Positions 22,297 to 34,590 of a stretch of 64,000 nucleotides of DNA are shown here, piece by piece. Numbering within the stretch: the stretch's first letter is position 1; the number at the start of each line of letters is the position of its first letter. The stretch covers positions 16,358,296 through 16,422,295 of the forward strand of contig CM056389.1 of NCBI GenBank assembly GCA_029718625.1. The letters are read 5' to 3'. The notes under the pieces were generated by a model. That model did not search any database. It was not told where the DNA came from and worked only from the letters and a program-made list of their open reading frames with translations. The DNA comes from Synaphobranchus kaupii (taxonomy: Eukaryota > Chordata > Actinopteri > Anguilliformes > Synaphobranchidae). Made by a program: the position numbers and the translations under genes.

Positions 22297-22500
22297 CTAC
22301 AGTGTAGCATAATGGTAAGGAAGCTGAGTTTGCAGTTCAGAGGTTGTAGGTTCAATTCCCAGGTGGAACACTACTGTTGTACCCTTGAGCATTGTGCTTG
22401 CCTGAATTGCTTCAGTAAATATCCAGCTATATAAATTGATTATATTGAGCATGTAAACCATGTAAGTTGCTCTGGATAAAAAATGCCTGAGTGTAATGAG
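22297..22500 (+). mobile_element. tRNA-derived SINE
   Basis: A tRNA-like head carries a box A-like TAGCATAATGGTAAGG and a box B-like GTAGGTTCAATTCCC, the two internal RNA polymerase III promoter parts. It is followed by a body with ACCCTTGAGC...TTGCTTCAGTAAATATCCAGC and a tail GTAAGTTGCTCTGGATAA that is shared by many fish SINEs and CR1/L2-type LINEs. It is a retroposon, not a functional tRNA gene, because the cloverleaf is degraded. Confidence 0.78.
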
Positions 22501-23150
22501 AAATCAAACGTGTTTTACCTTCAGTAGGTCTGAAACAATGCCACACAGTAGCAGGGTAAACGGACTGAACCGCTATCCCATTCGGCAGCGCAAACCTCAT
22601 CCGTCTGCGCGTTCGCGGTTCATCCAGAGTTATGAAAACATTCCAGGACGCTCATAATTACATCTCGAACTGTTTCTCTTGCTCGCGGGGTGGCGGATAT
22701 TGTTGTTTTAGCTATCGCCGTCCGGTCAGAGTCAGAAACCCGGACGCTGTCATTTTCTGTGCTTTTTTATTTTTATTTCTCGTTGTGTTTCACCCCACCG
22801 AGTAGCGTGTGGCTTTCTTTGCGGGATTGGGTCGAGGGCCAATCAAAGCTGGTCAGAAATGTGGGTACCAGTGCTGTAAGAGATCCTCTTATTCATAGTC
22901 TCAAACCCCCAGACACTCTGTCTCTAGGGCGGCTGGAACATATGAAACTGCATCAGCCTGTTTTTATTGTTTGCAATCTGCAATCTGATTGGTTGTCGTA
23001 ATCTCGTAATCAGGTCAGTGGTTGTTTTAGTTGGTCCAAACGCCACCTACATGAGGTCAGTGAAGTAGCTAACTGACCATTGTTTTATTGGCAAATCAAA
23101 AAACAAGTTGGATGGACCAAATCTTAAATGCATCACTCTGTGCTTCTTGT
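22501..23150. other. Unique intergenic DNA, no gene seen
   Basis: Includes a mildly GC-rich stretch (22560-22740) with an open frame but no splice support. Nothing recognisable. Confidence 0.4.
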
Positions 23151-23470
23151 TACACTACAGGTTTTATTGTTTGGGTTCAAGTCCTCTAGGGTTTGTTCTT
23201 GGGGTTTAAGTCTCCTACAAAATCATGCTAAATGTTGTGAGTTCAATACGTATCTGGACGTAATTTTATTGCTGGGGTTTAAGTCCCCAAAGTTTTATTG
23301 TTGGGGCTCAAGTCCCCTAGGTTTTGTTCTTGGGGTTCAAGTCTCCTAGAAAATAGGAGATTTACTGCATACACATGTCTAATCATTGGGGTTCATGTCC
23401 CGTAGGTTTTATTGTTAAGTTGAGTTGTCCCCAAGGTTTCGTTCTTGGAGTTAGTCCCCTAGAAAATAAC
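23151..23470. repeat. Diverged minisatellite, units of about 30-60 bp
   Basis: The words GTTTTATTGTTGGGGTTCAAG and TCCCCTAGGTTTTGTTCTTGG recur six or more times in degenerate form, with interspersed AAATGTTGTG. The array is old: no two units are identical. No function is visible. Confidence 0.75.
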
Positions 23471-23559
23471 ACTAAATGTTGTGGGTTAAAGGCCCAGTAA
23501 ATAGACGTCATTTGTCTCCACACACTTGCACATTGTGCAATTGCTTTTTATTGCTTTTA

Positions 23560-23695
23560 GTCTTTATTTTTTGTTCCTTTTCATTTAATTTTCATTCCTT
23601 TCCTTTTTTTCTCTCATTTTGTGTGAAGCACATTGAGTTGCAATCGTTGTGTAAAATGTACTACACAAATAAAATTTGATTGATTTGAATGACAC
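23560..23695 (+). mobile_element. LINE 3' tail fragment
   Basis: GTGTGAAGCACATTGAGTTGC followed by TACTACACAAATAAAATTTGATTGA is the standard 3' end of fish L2/Rex-type LINEs. It is 5'-truncated with no coding sequence. Confidence 0.55.
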
Positions 23696-24225
23696 AGCAC
23701 CTCTGACACGCCCACCAGACTCAAGCTAAAATATCTCAGGTCATGGCAAACATGCTGTCGAGTGAATGTGGCATTCAAGACAGAACCGTAGCAAAGTGCA
23801 GAAAAAGTGTTTTCAAGCCCGTTTACACAACTTTTTTTTTTTTACTAAACAGGCATGTGAGCGTTGTGTGCTACTCCCTTCGGACCACACATAGGCCTAC
23901 TAAGACTTCCTGTGGAAATCCGTCTGCCTCCCGTGAACCCCCGTTGATTTACTGATTTGATCACGGCAGCGGCTGAGGAAACCGCAGAACCAGTGCTGAA
24001 TACGGGGCCATAACCCAGCGCTATAACCCAGCGCTGACTGAGGCCCAGGCAAAGTGAGATTTACTCCTCCAATGAAGTGCTGATGGGGATACCTATAAAA
24101 ATGGGATCCATCCCTGAGCCAGAGTTGGCCCATCTCTGAAGAAGAACTGGATCTTATGAATGGGGTCAAAGTTAGCACAGCTTTAAGGTGGAGGGCGTGA
24201 CTCGCACAAAAAAATGGTACACAAG
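23696..24225. other. Unique intergenic DNA, no gene seen
   Basis: No splice-supported frame and no clear repeat. A short direct duplication, CCCAGCGCTATAACCCAGCG, occurs near 24015. Confidence 0.4.
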
Positions 24226-24294
24226 CACGCACACCCACACACACGGACATAGACACACACACACACACACACACACACACCACGCATGCATGCA

Positions 24295-24357
<63 letters not shown>

Positions 24358-24402
24358 ATGCATGCATGCACCACACACACACACACACACACACACACAA
24401 AT
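24226..24402. repeat. (CA)n microsatellite with CATGCATG-CACC interruptions
   Basis: Three CA runs separated twice by ACCA(C/T)GCATGCATGCACC. The repeated interruption shows growth by duplication of a block of about 70 bp, not only by slippage. Confidence 0.95.
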
Positions 24403-26248
24403 GTGCATGAACACATACAAAGAACAAAGGGAATCTGAACATGACCTTATATGTAAAATATAAATAAAAGCGGGTTTCTACACGCAGACCGTTTGCACAA
24501 GATTCTTATGAGAAGTTTAAAAATGGAGATGAAATTAATTTTGACAGCACGGAACAAGAGGAACGTTTCACACAGTATTCCATTTCAGACCTCCTTCTTC
24601 CTTCAGGGGTCTCTCTCCCTCTCTTTCTCTCTCCCTCTCTCTCTTCTCTCTCCCTGTGTCTGTGCAGATTGCAGATATGGGATACAGACACCGCACTGCA
24701 GGCTGGAAATGGATTTTCAGTTCTGTTATTATAATTCTTAGACAAGCAACAGGCACCGCTCACAATGGGGGTGTTTTGAAGATGTAATCTTCAGAAATGG
24801 CTTATAAAGGTGGAATTAAACAATAGCAAAGCTATGAAATTCCTCTTCCTTTACCTATTAAATCCCCTCATTTTGACCCCTCCAGCCCCCGTCCCGCCCG
24901 CTCCAGACGGAGCACCTGAGTAGGAGATGATGAGATATGGCCATTAGGGCGTGGCTTTCGAAGGGCTCATCTAACCCTACCCCCCTCTGGAAAAGGCGAC
25001 TGCAAAAACACACCCGGAAGGAGTGGGAGAGAGGAACACGGAGATCCCGGAAGCCCAGCGGGAGAGTTCCCTGTGTTCCCCTCATTAATTCTCCCGCCCC
25101 TTCCGAGCGGCAGCCGCTCGCAACACACAGAGCAGATTTAACAGATTTAACTGACGTTAACAGGGTCCACTCCTGTTTGCCTCGTGATGTGTGAAAAAGT
25201 AAAAGTTATATTTTCCTCTGTTGAGTAGCTTGACCTGCACTGTAGACACAACACTGTTTCTTTATTTCTTACTTTATTGATCATTTGCAGTTAGGTGCTT
25301 TATTGCTGTACTTATATTTCTCTCATATGTACAACTTTCTCAAGGGTTTTCATATAGCAAAAGCCTCATCAGTGGACTGTGGGGCCTGCATTTAGATCTG
25401 TAGACCTGCCCTACAAGCCAACCTCACGCACGCAGTCGCACGCATCTAGACCCCATCTGATCCCAACACACCACATGCACAAAAGCAATGCCAATCCTGT
25501 CTTGGCTGTAGAAACGAATCCTGTCTGTTCTTATTACCTCACCGTACAGAACAGAAGAGTCCTTTCCAGAACAGTCTATTTCATTAGCACCCTACTGTGG
25601 GATTACATGTCAGTCGTAATTTAAAAGTACTGTTGGAAATTAGCAAGGTTTCTTTTGCCAGTGTTTGCTCATCCTGTATAACTGGTATCAATATTCACCC
25701 AATAAATACAACTCCAACTGGAAACAAAACAAAAAAAATGTAGAGAATGGTAAATTAATCTCTCAGCTGATTCCTGTTTTAAAAAGGACTTTCTTCACGA
25801 ATACACTTTTTTCCACATATTTATAATATATTTCTTCAGTGTTTTCTATGTCCTGGAAAATCATATTGAAAATAAATCAAAGCCTTTGTTGTGGAAAAGA
25901 GCGACCGCTTCTAGATAGATGCTAATATTCCTGTAGCTCATCCATTGGCTGACATCACATAGGGTGATCGTTCCAAGGCAATGGTGAGTCTACACGGACA
26001 GTATTACGAATGAGAAAGACGTCAGAATACATTTTCTGGCCAGATACCTTTTTTTCCAATATGAATCATTTCAGCCTTAAGCTTGCTGACCAAAACACTG
26101 AAGTTGAGATATAATTTAGCAATCTTTCAGTGTCTAGCACGAAAATAAATGGGTCAGCTGAATTAAATAACACTTACTGACCAGTGAGACAACCACTTAG
26201 CCACATTTTATTTCTGAAGTGCAGAAAGAATGATAGGTTTGTTTACAT
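24403..26248. other. Intergenic DNA, no gene seen
   Basis: Contains a CT-rich tract (24610-24660), a moderately GC-rich segment (24880-25190) with short frames and no splice support, and AT-rich unique DNA. Nothing recognisable. Confidence 0.4.
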
Positions 26249-26620
26249 CAGGGGTAGGCAACCCTGGTTCTGAAGTGCCAGAGACGGTCCTGGTTTTTGC
26301 TCCATCCAGACAACTCCATAACTGTATTCATTTTAATGAATCAGGTTTAATGAATGCAGGTGACCATGCTCAGCAAAAAGGGTGGTGTACATGTACCACC
26401 CTATGGTGTTTATATGACTGTGGAGTCATACCCTTGGGTGTTAAATGTACACCAGCAGTGTTAAATTTGTGCTGGGTGTACTGGAGACACTCTGCGTTTC
26501 ACCATTCATAATATTAAGGCTCAGACTTTTAATCATCCATCAAACAGTTGTGACCAAGCTCAGATGGAACAAAAACCAGAAACGGCATCGGCACTTCAGG
26601 AGCAGGGTTACCTACCCCTG
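26249..26620. mobile_element. Non-autonomous hAT transposon
   Basis: The termini are good inverted repeats: CAGGGGTAGGCAACCCTGGT on the left and CAGGGGTAGGTAACCCTGCT (inward) on the right. Flanking 8-mers GTTTACAT and GTTTAAAT match at seven of eight positions, the size expected for hAT. The interior includes a 'GGTGTACATGTACCACCC' palindrome and has no transposase. It is a deletion derivative or MITE. Confidence 0.87.
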
Positions 26621-26861
26621 GTTTAAATGGTCATTTACTTCAGAGCAGGAAAATTCCGACTCGGACGTTCAAATGCAATGTTCATCTTAAGCACAAGGTG
26701 GAGCTCTAACTGAACATTCTAAGTGACTTTTTAAGATTTCTCTTTTTTGTTCTCCATTAACTGAAAACCTGCATAATTAAGACTCAAAGCACACAGGAAC
26801 TACCTGCAATTGTGTTGCTGAATCTAATAGTGAAAGTTAAGGGGTTAGATGAATGGTAATG

Positions 26862-26865
<4 letters not shown>
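26621..26865. other. Unique intergenic DNA, no gene seen
   Basis: Short spacer between the hAT element and the CA microsatellite; no coding or repeat signal. Confidence 0.4.
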
Positions 26866-26932
<67 letters not shown>

Positions 26933-26965
26933 ACGCACACGCACACGCACACGCACGTACGCAAG

Positions 26966-27000
<35 letters not shown>
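26866..27000. repeat. (CA)n/(CACG)n microsatellite
   Basis: A pure CA run, then a CACACG hexamer run (26921-26955), then a second CA run. This is a compound microsatellite. Confidence 0.96.
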
Positions 27001-27989
27001 TATTTTCCAAGGACCTTAATGTAACTTTAATCTGTGTAATGTGCACTGAACAAGTCATCCAAAAATAAAATAAAATGACCCGCATTTAGACTCACATTCT
27101 ACCCAGCTGCCACTTCCTCTTTTTTTTGTACAAAAACGGTCCCTTCCTGTCTCTTCCATCTTAACTACAAGCTCTTTTCCACGCTGTGATGCACAGCCAC
27201 TAAAAACCTAGCCACTTAGAACTTGTCCGGCAGTCAGCTGGCCCTGCAATGAAACAAGCCTGTCTGGCAACTGTCCCCCGTCCGTTCAGATGATTTACGG
27301 CCTTCTTAAGGTCGGTTTTTAATGTTTTAATGACTCTTTTTCAATGGTGCAGGTTGTTGACAAGTGGCGCTGCTCCACCACAGTTTTTTTCCATTTCTAT
27401 TTATAATTTGTTACAGAATAAAAATTTTAAAAATGGCAGGTAAATTAGCGCACAACTGGTCACCCGCTGATTTTTTTTTTACTGTGAGGCGTGTTCCTTC
27501 TGGCCTGAGCCCAGAGCGAGGACAACAATGTCAGCCTCCCTTCTCGGCCTAAAAAGATGCCATGAAACAACACACAAATTTGTCTGAACCTGGCCAGTGA
27601 TGCATCGTGTCCTTGCCATTGGACCATGTGTGTTTTTGAGCCCTTTGAAGAGCAGGTTTTTTGGAATGTTTTTTCAAAATTCGAAGTGAGTGTTCTAGAA
27701 CTCCATTGCTTTCAACTACCAGTAGTGATTGTTACATCAGCATTAGAATGTTAGAAAGCATCAGAACTGGGTGTGGTAAGCAGCATTGTCTCTTTACGAG
27801 CCGAAGCATCAGGAAGATGCGGAAAATAGGATGTAAACATCTTTACGGCGCATTCCCAGTTTCCTTCCACATCGGAGAGGGAAAAGATATTTGTTTTGAG
27901 CCACTGGCACTGATTGCACTCGCAGGGCATGTAGTTTTGCTTGGAGCACTGCTTGCAGCGCGGACTTATTTGGGTTCGATTTGGATCTG
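27001..27989. other. Unique intergenic DNA, no gene seen
   Basis: Short frames at 27360-27550 and 27660-27990 lack acceptors and donors in phase and show no domain. Confidence 0.4.
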
Positions 27990-28150
27990 CTGACAGAGAG
28001 AGTGAGAGAGAGAGCAAGAAAAGGAGAAAGAGAGGAGAAAAAGAAGAGGGAGAGAGAAAGAGGGAAACAGAGGAAGAGAATGAGTATGTGAGAGAGAGAG
28101 AGAGGGAGAGAGAGAGAGAGAGAGAGAGAGATGAGAGAGAGAGAGATGCA
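27990..28150. repeat. (GA)n microsatellite
   Basis: Imperfect purine tract becoming pure GA between about 28090 and 28145. Ser-Leu and Arg-Glu frames through it are artefacts. Confidence 0.95.
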
Positions 28151-29779
28151 TGGGACCTTGACTTCATGGGATTAAAGCATTAAAGTATTGTAAAACAATA
28201 TGCATTCTGGCAGATTTTTTTTTAAGCCTTGTGGCTGATTCTTTGACTGATAGACACTTTTGTCTTTTTGTCAGATTATCAAAAGTCTATTCTTGCACCA
28301 ACTGGCACGCAATCTAATCATACCGCCCATGTTAAAAGTGCAAGGTAAAGTATAATGGAAAAAGATGTTGATCTATTACTGGAGGTACACTCTCAAAAGA
28401 AATGATTCCTAAAGGCTCCTCTGTGTCTCCATAGAGGACCCCTATCTAGTTCAAGGGTTTTTCATCAGGAAAAAATGGTTCAATCTGGGAGCTTTCACAC
28501 TTTTCACACCAACCAAAGAGGGTTTCATAGAGAACTAAAATGGTACCCCTTATAGAGACAAGGTAAAGAATCATTTTGTTGACAGGATGCTAGACTGGGG
28601 AATATCAGGATGGATGGTTGTAGCCCAAAAAATACAAATTCCTGGAGCAGAAATGCATATAAACTGCACAAAGCACGGTGAGTTTGTGGGGACTTGGAGT
28701 TATATGTCATTCCCTCGGTGCAAACTGAAGGTTTAACTGCAGTCTGGCAGTGTGGTGGCACGAGATCGCTTGCACTTGTTCCAGAGGAAACAAAAAAAGA
28801 TGCATTTGTAAGCAGAGACACTGTCCATCTTTATTTTTCCAGGCGCTTGTATTGTAATGTCAAAAAAAAAATTTAACGGGCTACTTGAACTTTTCTTTTT
28901 TCGGCCTTGTCTCTAGAGGATATCTAGTGTGTGGAAAGGGAAGCTGCTATTGGTTCTCACCAGTAGTTGAGTTGGCTTGAATTGCTGGCACTAATTGCAG
29001 CACCACCTACATCATAATTCATTATATACAGCAATTGATCAGCAGTTTCCGAGCAAAGCACATACTTAGAAGTCAGGAAGATTTATTTAATATCAGCCTG
29101 AACAGGTCAGAGCATGAAATAAACCTTTTGACCCACTGGCCAGAGTGGCTTGTGGATTCTAAAAATCACCAGCCATTTTCAACATTTTACCAGCCACATT
29201 ACCTTTTACAATATAACACAACCTGGTTGGTTACCTGCCAAAGTGGCTGCTAGAGTAGACAATCTTACCAGCCGCAATCAAAATTTTACCAGCACTTGGC
29301 TGGGTGGCGGGTGTTAATTTCACATCCTGACAGGCTCATAGTACTGTACTATTAAATAGCCTGACATCACGACAGGATTTTCCCTAATGAGAGAGATGGC
29401 GAAACCACCATAACTCCAGCGGTCATACATCAGGTGAGTTTGTTTAGTATTACAATAATATTATGATATACCATACATCAACAGCAGTATTAACACGCAA
29501 CCCAAATCCCGTCTTATTGCTCAAACCTTCAGCTTCTTGCTGAGAGATTGCTATTGCTAATGTACACACAGCTATGATTTTCCGCATGGGATTTCAGTCT
29601 CTGTGCGTTTAAGTTTCTTATATCTCAGCACCTTTGGTTAAACGAATTGGGGAACGGGAGCAGCATTCAGTGGCAGATTAGGAACAGCAGGGTTTATAAT
29701 GAGAGAAGGGAATCTTCTCCGCTCCAGTGTGCTTTAACCCAACGCACCCCAGTCTCTCATGACCCACTTAATGAACAAA
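28151..29779. other. Intergenic DNA with a dispersed repeat, no gene seen
   Basis: Around 28385-28560 are words (CACTCTCAAAAGAAATGATTCC; GGGTTTTTCATCAGG) seen in common fish interspersed repeats. At 29161-29250 lies one copy of a dispersed repeat whose second copy is at 49546-49632. No gene signal. Confidence 0.4.
29161..29250 (+). repeat. Dispersed repeat, copy 1
   Basis: About 88 bp including ATTTTACCAGCCACATTACC and ACAACCTGGTTGGTTACCTG. It aligns at roughly 80-85 percent with 49546-49632 in the same orientation. The family is not recognised. Confidence 0.65.
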
Positions 29780-30210
29780 TACACTGCCTGGCCGTTGCAC
29801 CCATCATGCATTGTGCCCACTGTACAAGCCTCTGGAGGCAGTGTTATGATCTGGGGTTGCTTCAATTGGTCAGGTCTAGGCTCAGCAACGTTATGCAGCA
29901 ATAAAATTAAGTCAGCTGAGTAGGTGAATTTACTGAATGACCAGGTTATCCCATCAATGGGCATAATCCAGGACGACAATGCCAAGATTCATCGGGCTCA
30001 AATTGTGGTTTGAGTGGTTCAGGGAGCATAAGGAATCATTTTCACACATGAATTGGCCAAAAATTAATGCAACTCTGGATGGAAATAAATGTTGTGACGT
30101 TGCATAAGGTTGTTGAAACAATGCCGCGACGAATGCGTGCTGTAATAAAAGTTAAAGGCGGTCCAACGAAATATTAGAGTGTGCGATTTTTTTTTTGGCC
30201 AGGCAGTGTA
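29780..30210. mobile_element. Internally deleted Tc1-like transposon
   Basis: It begins TACACTGCCTGGCC and ends with the exact inverse GGCCAGGCAGTGTA. TA lies at both outer edges, as in Tc1/mariner. The left end enters at once into sequence resembling the C-terminal half of a Tc1 transposase (GTGTTATGATCTGGGGTTGC, the 'VMIWGC' region; GACGACAATGCC, the 'DDNA' region), broken by stops. The right part, ending AAATATTAGAGTGTGCGATT, is subterminal DNA. The copy cannot move by itself. Confidence 0.82.
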
Positions 30211-32457
30211 CATTGCTTGAATCCCACACACTGTAGCCTATCACATTATCAAATATAGAATTAAAATGTTTTTTAATCTAGTTTTTTAAAATAGCCACGC
30301 CTGTCCTTTAGGTAGTACAGTGCATGTAACGAGCACAGGGTTTAATTTGAACACTGTCCATGTCTCAATATACGTATGTGTATAATATACGGTAAATTAC
30401 TGTTTTTCCATGTGTGACATTTTGTGGTCCGGCTCAGCCCATCTAAGCCCCTCCCCTCAGACCCTGACACACAGCTCGGAAAACAGCAGCAAGGGCACAG
30501 AGTGAGACCCACGAAACACAGTTTTGGAGTGTTGACCAGGGGTGGCTCACGTGAACCATCACACAGGAGCCCATCTTCTAAGTAACTAAGCCTCACGCCA
30601 CTTCTGACTGCCCCACCCTGCCCTCTGGTGGCCAAAATTAGCAGTACACCTCTGCGTTTTACTTTGTTGCCATGCATAAATATAAATTTCCATGAAAATA
30701 ATAGTCGCTTACAAAATCACAGAAGCCTCGTCAATCACAGAGACCGTTGTAACTCTTGGAATGCTGTAACTCTTGGAATGCTGTAACTCTTGGAATGCTC
30801 ACATCCCAATTCTAAACCTAGGTGATTCCCCCATGGTCAAGAAAAGAAAAATAACGGGGACAATGGACAGCTTCTAAGCTGTGCTGGAGTTTATTTAGCT
30901 GTAGGCTAGATTGCATCTCTAGGCCCTGTGTTGTAGGGGATTCGGGTTTGGGGAGGCTGTGGGGGATGTCGAATTCCCACCCGGCTCCCCGTGACCCATG
31001 GGCCCATTTTTTCTCCTCGCGTCAGGACGCCAGTCAGCTGTGCATCACGGGCGCCACGGAAACCGTCATCGGGCAGACTCCCATCGCCCGTCACCCGTCA
31101 CGCCCCGCAGGGCCGCGATTTATGGCGGCTGACATCGTTTCGGGAAACAGTGTGTGCCTCCAGTGCCACCCGCTCCAGAACACAGATCCCTAAGAGCCCG
31201 GTTCTACGCACCCTGACCCCCCCAATGTCACATTCATGACCTGTCGCCACACCTAATGCCAAGAGACACAGAAAGCAGAATCTAAAACTAGGGACCGGTT
31301 GAACAAACCAACCAGAGAAAAACGCAAGACAGTTCGATAGAGCTGCAATCTCACGGGAGGAATGAGTTCCTCCAAACCATCGGGATGCCAAAAAAAGAAA
31401 AAGAGAAAAGAAACAATTTTGCTTAATTAAGCCGTTTGGAGCTAAATGTAGCACAAAAACCAGAGGACCTTCAGATTTCTTAATTACCTCAGAGAAGTGG
31501 TACTGGCATGCAGTGATCCCTGTTCTCACTCACCGTCTACATATTTACTGTAGATATCTGTTTGGCACACATACACACACAACACCATCCCAGTCCAATG
31601 CAGAGACACAAGTCTACCTGAATTATAACTTGACATGTCTCTCAGCAAAGCGGTACATTTGCCATATCCACCTCCCCCGTCCTTCTCCCCTACCTTTTAC
31701 AATTATTTTTAACTTTATTTTTATTTTTATATTTAGCTGGTGCAAACCAAGGTAAAATAACAATAAAGGTATAACAAAAGTGATAATGAATAAAAAGAAT
31801 ATCCAAAAATGCTTAGACTTCTGACTGAATCTGATGCCTTGTCAATGTAATTCTCTTTTGCATGCTACCTGATCAAATCTTTTATTTATTTGTTTAATCC
31901 CTGATCAGGTAGACCGATGTCTTTCTACATATTAAAAACTTACAAACGAACTGATGGATCTATTCCATTCTTTTCCATTTGCGTGATCAAATCACCCCCA
32001 TAGATTTTGTTTACTTGGTTATTCACTGATGATAAATCTGAGATCTGATTAGTCATTAGTCATTATTTAATTTGTTGAAAAATGGTTGGTCTTTTGGTTT
32101 GCACTATGATTTCTGAATTTAAATATGTTTTTTTATTGAAATGGAATTGGTGAAATTTGTACTAATAAAAGAGGGTTTCTGCAGGTCCGGAGAACGGGAA
32201 TACTCCATAATTGGATCCATTCGGCGAGACATTCCAGGTGTTAGGAAATTTCCCTTTCTCCTCCGGAGGACTGTCAGTTGGAAGAGGGGGAAATGCAGCT
32301 GTGAGTATCGGCGTGCTTCAGGAGCACGGAGCACAATAACTCCTGAGACGCTCGGCAGGAAAGTGGAAAAAAGGGGCTAGAAGACGTGGGTCTGGCAGAG
32401 AAGGAAACCCACCCTTCCCTTTGTATCCTTGACGACTTGTACAACCCATTTAGTTCT
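30211..32457. other. Intergenic DNA, no firm gene
   Basis: Holds an 18-bp triplicate (GTAACTCTTGGAATGCTGTAAC-type, 30748-30799) and a GC-rich open stretch at 31027-31193. That stretch has an acceptor-like TTTTCTCCTCGCGTCAG before it and a stop at its end, but no recognisable domain. AT-rich DNA lies between 31700 and 32150. A 52-nt exon-like segment near 32185-32238 (CTGCAG/GTCCGGAG...CATTCCAG/GTGTTA) has no partner exons. I do not call any of these genes. Confidence 0.4.
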
Positions 32458-32961
32458 GTAACACTGCCTTTTACAGTCCCCGGAGTACTAGGTATTTACC
32501 AGGTAAATATATGATAAAAATAGCTATTTATACTGTAATTATTACCACTGGTAAAGAACAGAATTACAAATAAATTAAAACTGAAATACTCAGAGAGACC
32601 TCCTCTATTACCCATACATTCATGTGACTACCTCGTTGTTATCAAAGGTTTTGGTTGGACAGGTTGGCTCTGATAATGCCAGTTTGTTGAATTAATCGGT
32701 AATAGAGGTGTTTCCAAGAAAGTGTTGTGGAATTTCCTCAGAAGTACACAGTTAAACCCAGGCTTTAACCAAACCTTTGATAACTACAAGATAGCCACTT
32801 GAATTGAGATAGAAGAGGTGTTTCTATGTATTTCAGTTTTAGTTTCTTAGTATTTACCTTTTTTTTTAACCAGTGGTATTTACCCAATTGTACGATATTC
32901 TTATCACGTATTTACCTGATAAATGCCTAGTACTTAGGGGACTGTAAAAGGAAGTGTTACC
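32458..32961. mobile_element. Long-TIR non-autonomous element with 9-bp target duplication (MULE-like)
   Basis: About 504 bp with extended inverted arms of at least 100 bp. The left arm starts GTAACACTGCCTTTTACAGT; the right arm, read inward, starts GTAACACTTCCTTTTACAGT. The arms keep matching through AGTACTAGG(T/C)ATTTA(C/T)CAGGTAAATA and ACTAAAACTGAAATAC-type words. Both sides carry the perfect 9-mer TTTAGTTCT (32449-32457 and 32962-32970). A 9-bp duplication with long arms is the signature of Mutator-like elements. No transposase is present, so the superfamily call rests on structure alone. Confidence 0.82.
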
Positions 32962-32970
32962 TTTAGTTCT

Positions 32971-34469
32971 TTCTGCACCATGACAACATGCTCAAGATGT
33001 ATCATAGCAACTAGCTTAATTCGCAAGAGAGGACTTGGGAGAAAGTTCATAAAACTTTTGACTAAAATAACTTTTTTCCTCTTTAAGTCATTTCAGAGAT
33101 GAGGAGACTGTGTCTCTTTGTTTGAGGGCCTTGGGAGCCAAGAATGCTGATCGGATTTATGAAATTTTCATAATCCTGAAGCGCCGTGTCCTCAGTATGC
33201 CTTCAATTTGTCAGAGCTCAATCTTCTCAATGCCCGAACCAAAAATGGGACATACACTATGATATTAAAAATGAATTAATTTAAAAGATTATAATAATTG
33301 GAGGCTGACATTTTGTGTTTACCCTTCTGAGCTTTTGTAATTCTCTTCAAAGTATATTTCTTCAGTGCTTTAAATTATGCATGTGCTTTTACTGTTCTGA
33401 TACATGGAAGTGAGTATTTAAAATCTGGGGCAGAAGTTTGTCAATGCATTTGATGAATATTATATATGATAATATAGTACAATATAATAATGTAATATAT
33501 ATTTTTGTTTAAAAGAGTGTTGTCATAGTATTTAATATGAGGGCACTCTCCTGCAGATTAGCAACATAAATTATTGTTTTGACATATTTGTATGTCTGTT
33601 ATATTTTGTTCAGTCTTCTAACTTCATGCTAATAACTGGGGAATGAAAGGATTTGTGAAATATAACAAAGCACACCTCATTCAACAGTGAGAGATCTCGC
33701 TGAGCTGCCAATTACTAGAATCAGGTGTGCCAAATTAGGTTGCCATTTCTCAATCCAATCCAACTGAAAACACAGGTTGAGTTTAGATGAGCAGGCCTCA
33801 ACCCAGATCCAGGAGAGCCGCATGGGTCAGCTGGTGGCCATCTCGTTCTGTGAACATCAGCACCCAGTTCAGAGCCAAGAAACCGGCCCACGTAAGGCGA
33901 TTTAGCCGCGTAGTCAGTCGTTTTAATTGGTCCATTAAGTGCTGAGTAACGACACAAACCCAGAACACCCTGCGGCTCTCCAGAACCAGCGCGGAAGACC
34001 GCTGCGTCGGACTAAGGGCTTTGTCTTTGAAAATGAGTAACGGTATTTTCCATCACAGGTGGCCTTGACTGATCTCTAACAGCTGCAGGATAGCTACCGT
34101 GGAATAGAAGCACCACAGCCTGGATAAAGGATAAAGGCTAATCCCAATGAGCGCTGAGTAGCAGTCACGCCATTTATCGTGGCTGATTAAAACGCTGGTA
34201 CGCATCCAGTTCTCACATGTACGATTGTAGTTCCCTTAGTAATTAATGATGACTGTTAAAGCGGCTCGGGGAGAAGGGCGTGACATTTTGTAAGTGGCGG
34301 ATCCACCGCCCGTTACACCAGGGCGCCCTCGGCAGAGCTTATTCGGATGGTGGAGAAACTCTGAATGAGCTGTTTTTCAAAGGCGCACCAGATCAGTCTC
34401 TGGGTGGAGATTCATCATCCAGTTCAGACGCGTCTCCCCAGGGTCATGGGTGGTGAGCCAGCTGGACAT
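32971..34469. other. AT-rich intergenic DNA with hAT relic, no gene seen
   Basis: Around 33715-33990 is a decayed hAT-like fold-back: AATCAGGTGTGCC, AACCCAGATCCAGGAGAGCC, and later GGCTCTCCAGAACCAGCGC in inverse sense. The rest is unique sequence without exon support. Confidence 0.4.
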
Positions 34470-34590
34470 TTCTCGCTCTCTCTCTCTCTTTCTCTCCATC
34501 TTTCCCACCCCCTCTCTCTCGCTTTCTCACTCTCTTTCTCTCTATTTATTTATTTCTCTGTCTCTCTTTCGCGCCCACTCTCTCTCAAAT
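34470..34590. repeat. (CT)n-rich low-complexity tract
   Basis: Imperfect pyrimidine microsatellite with TTTAT interruptions; strand-asymmetric, no gene. Confidence 0.88.

Noticed and set aside
22297..22380. A tRNA gene
   Set aside because: Box A and box B are present but the cloverleaf cannot form and the sequence continues into a SINE body.
31027..31193. Terminal exon reading DASQLCITGATETVIGQ
   Set aside because: The acceptor is good, but there is no partner exon, no nearby polyadenylation signal and no recognisable domain; GC-rich DNA stays open by chance.
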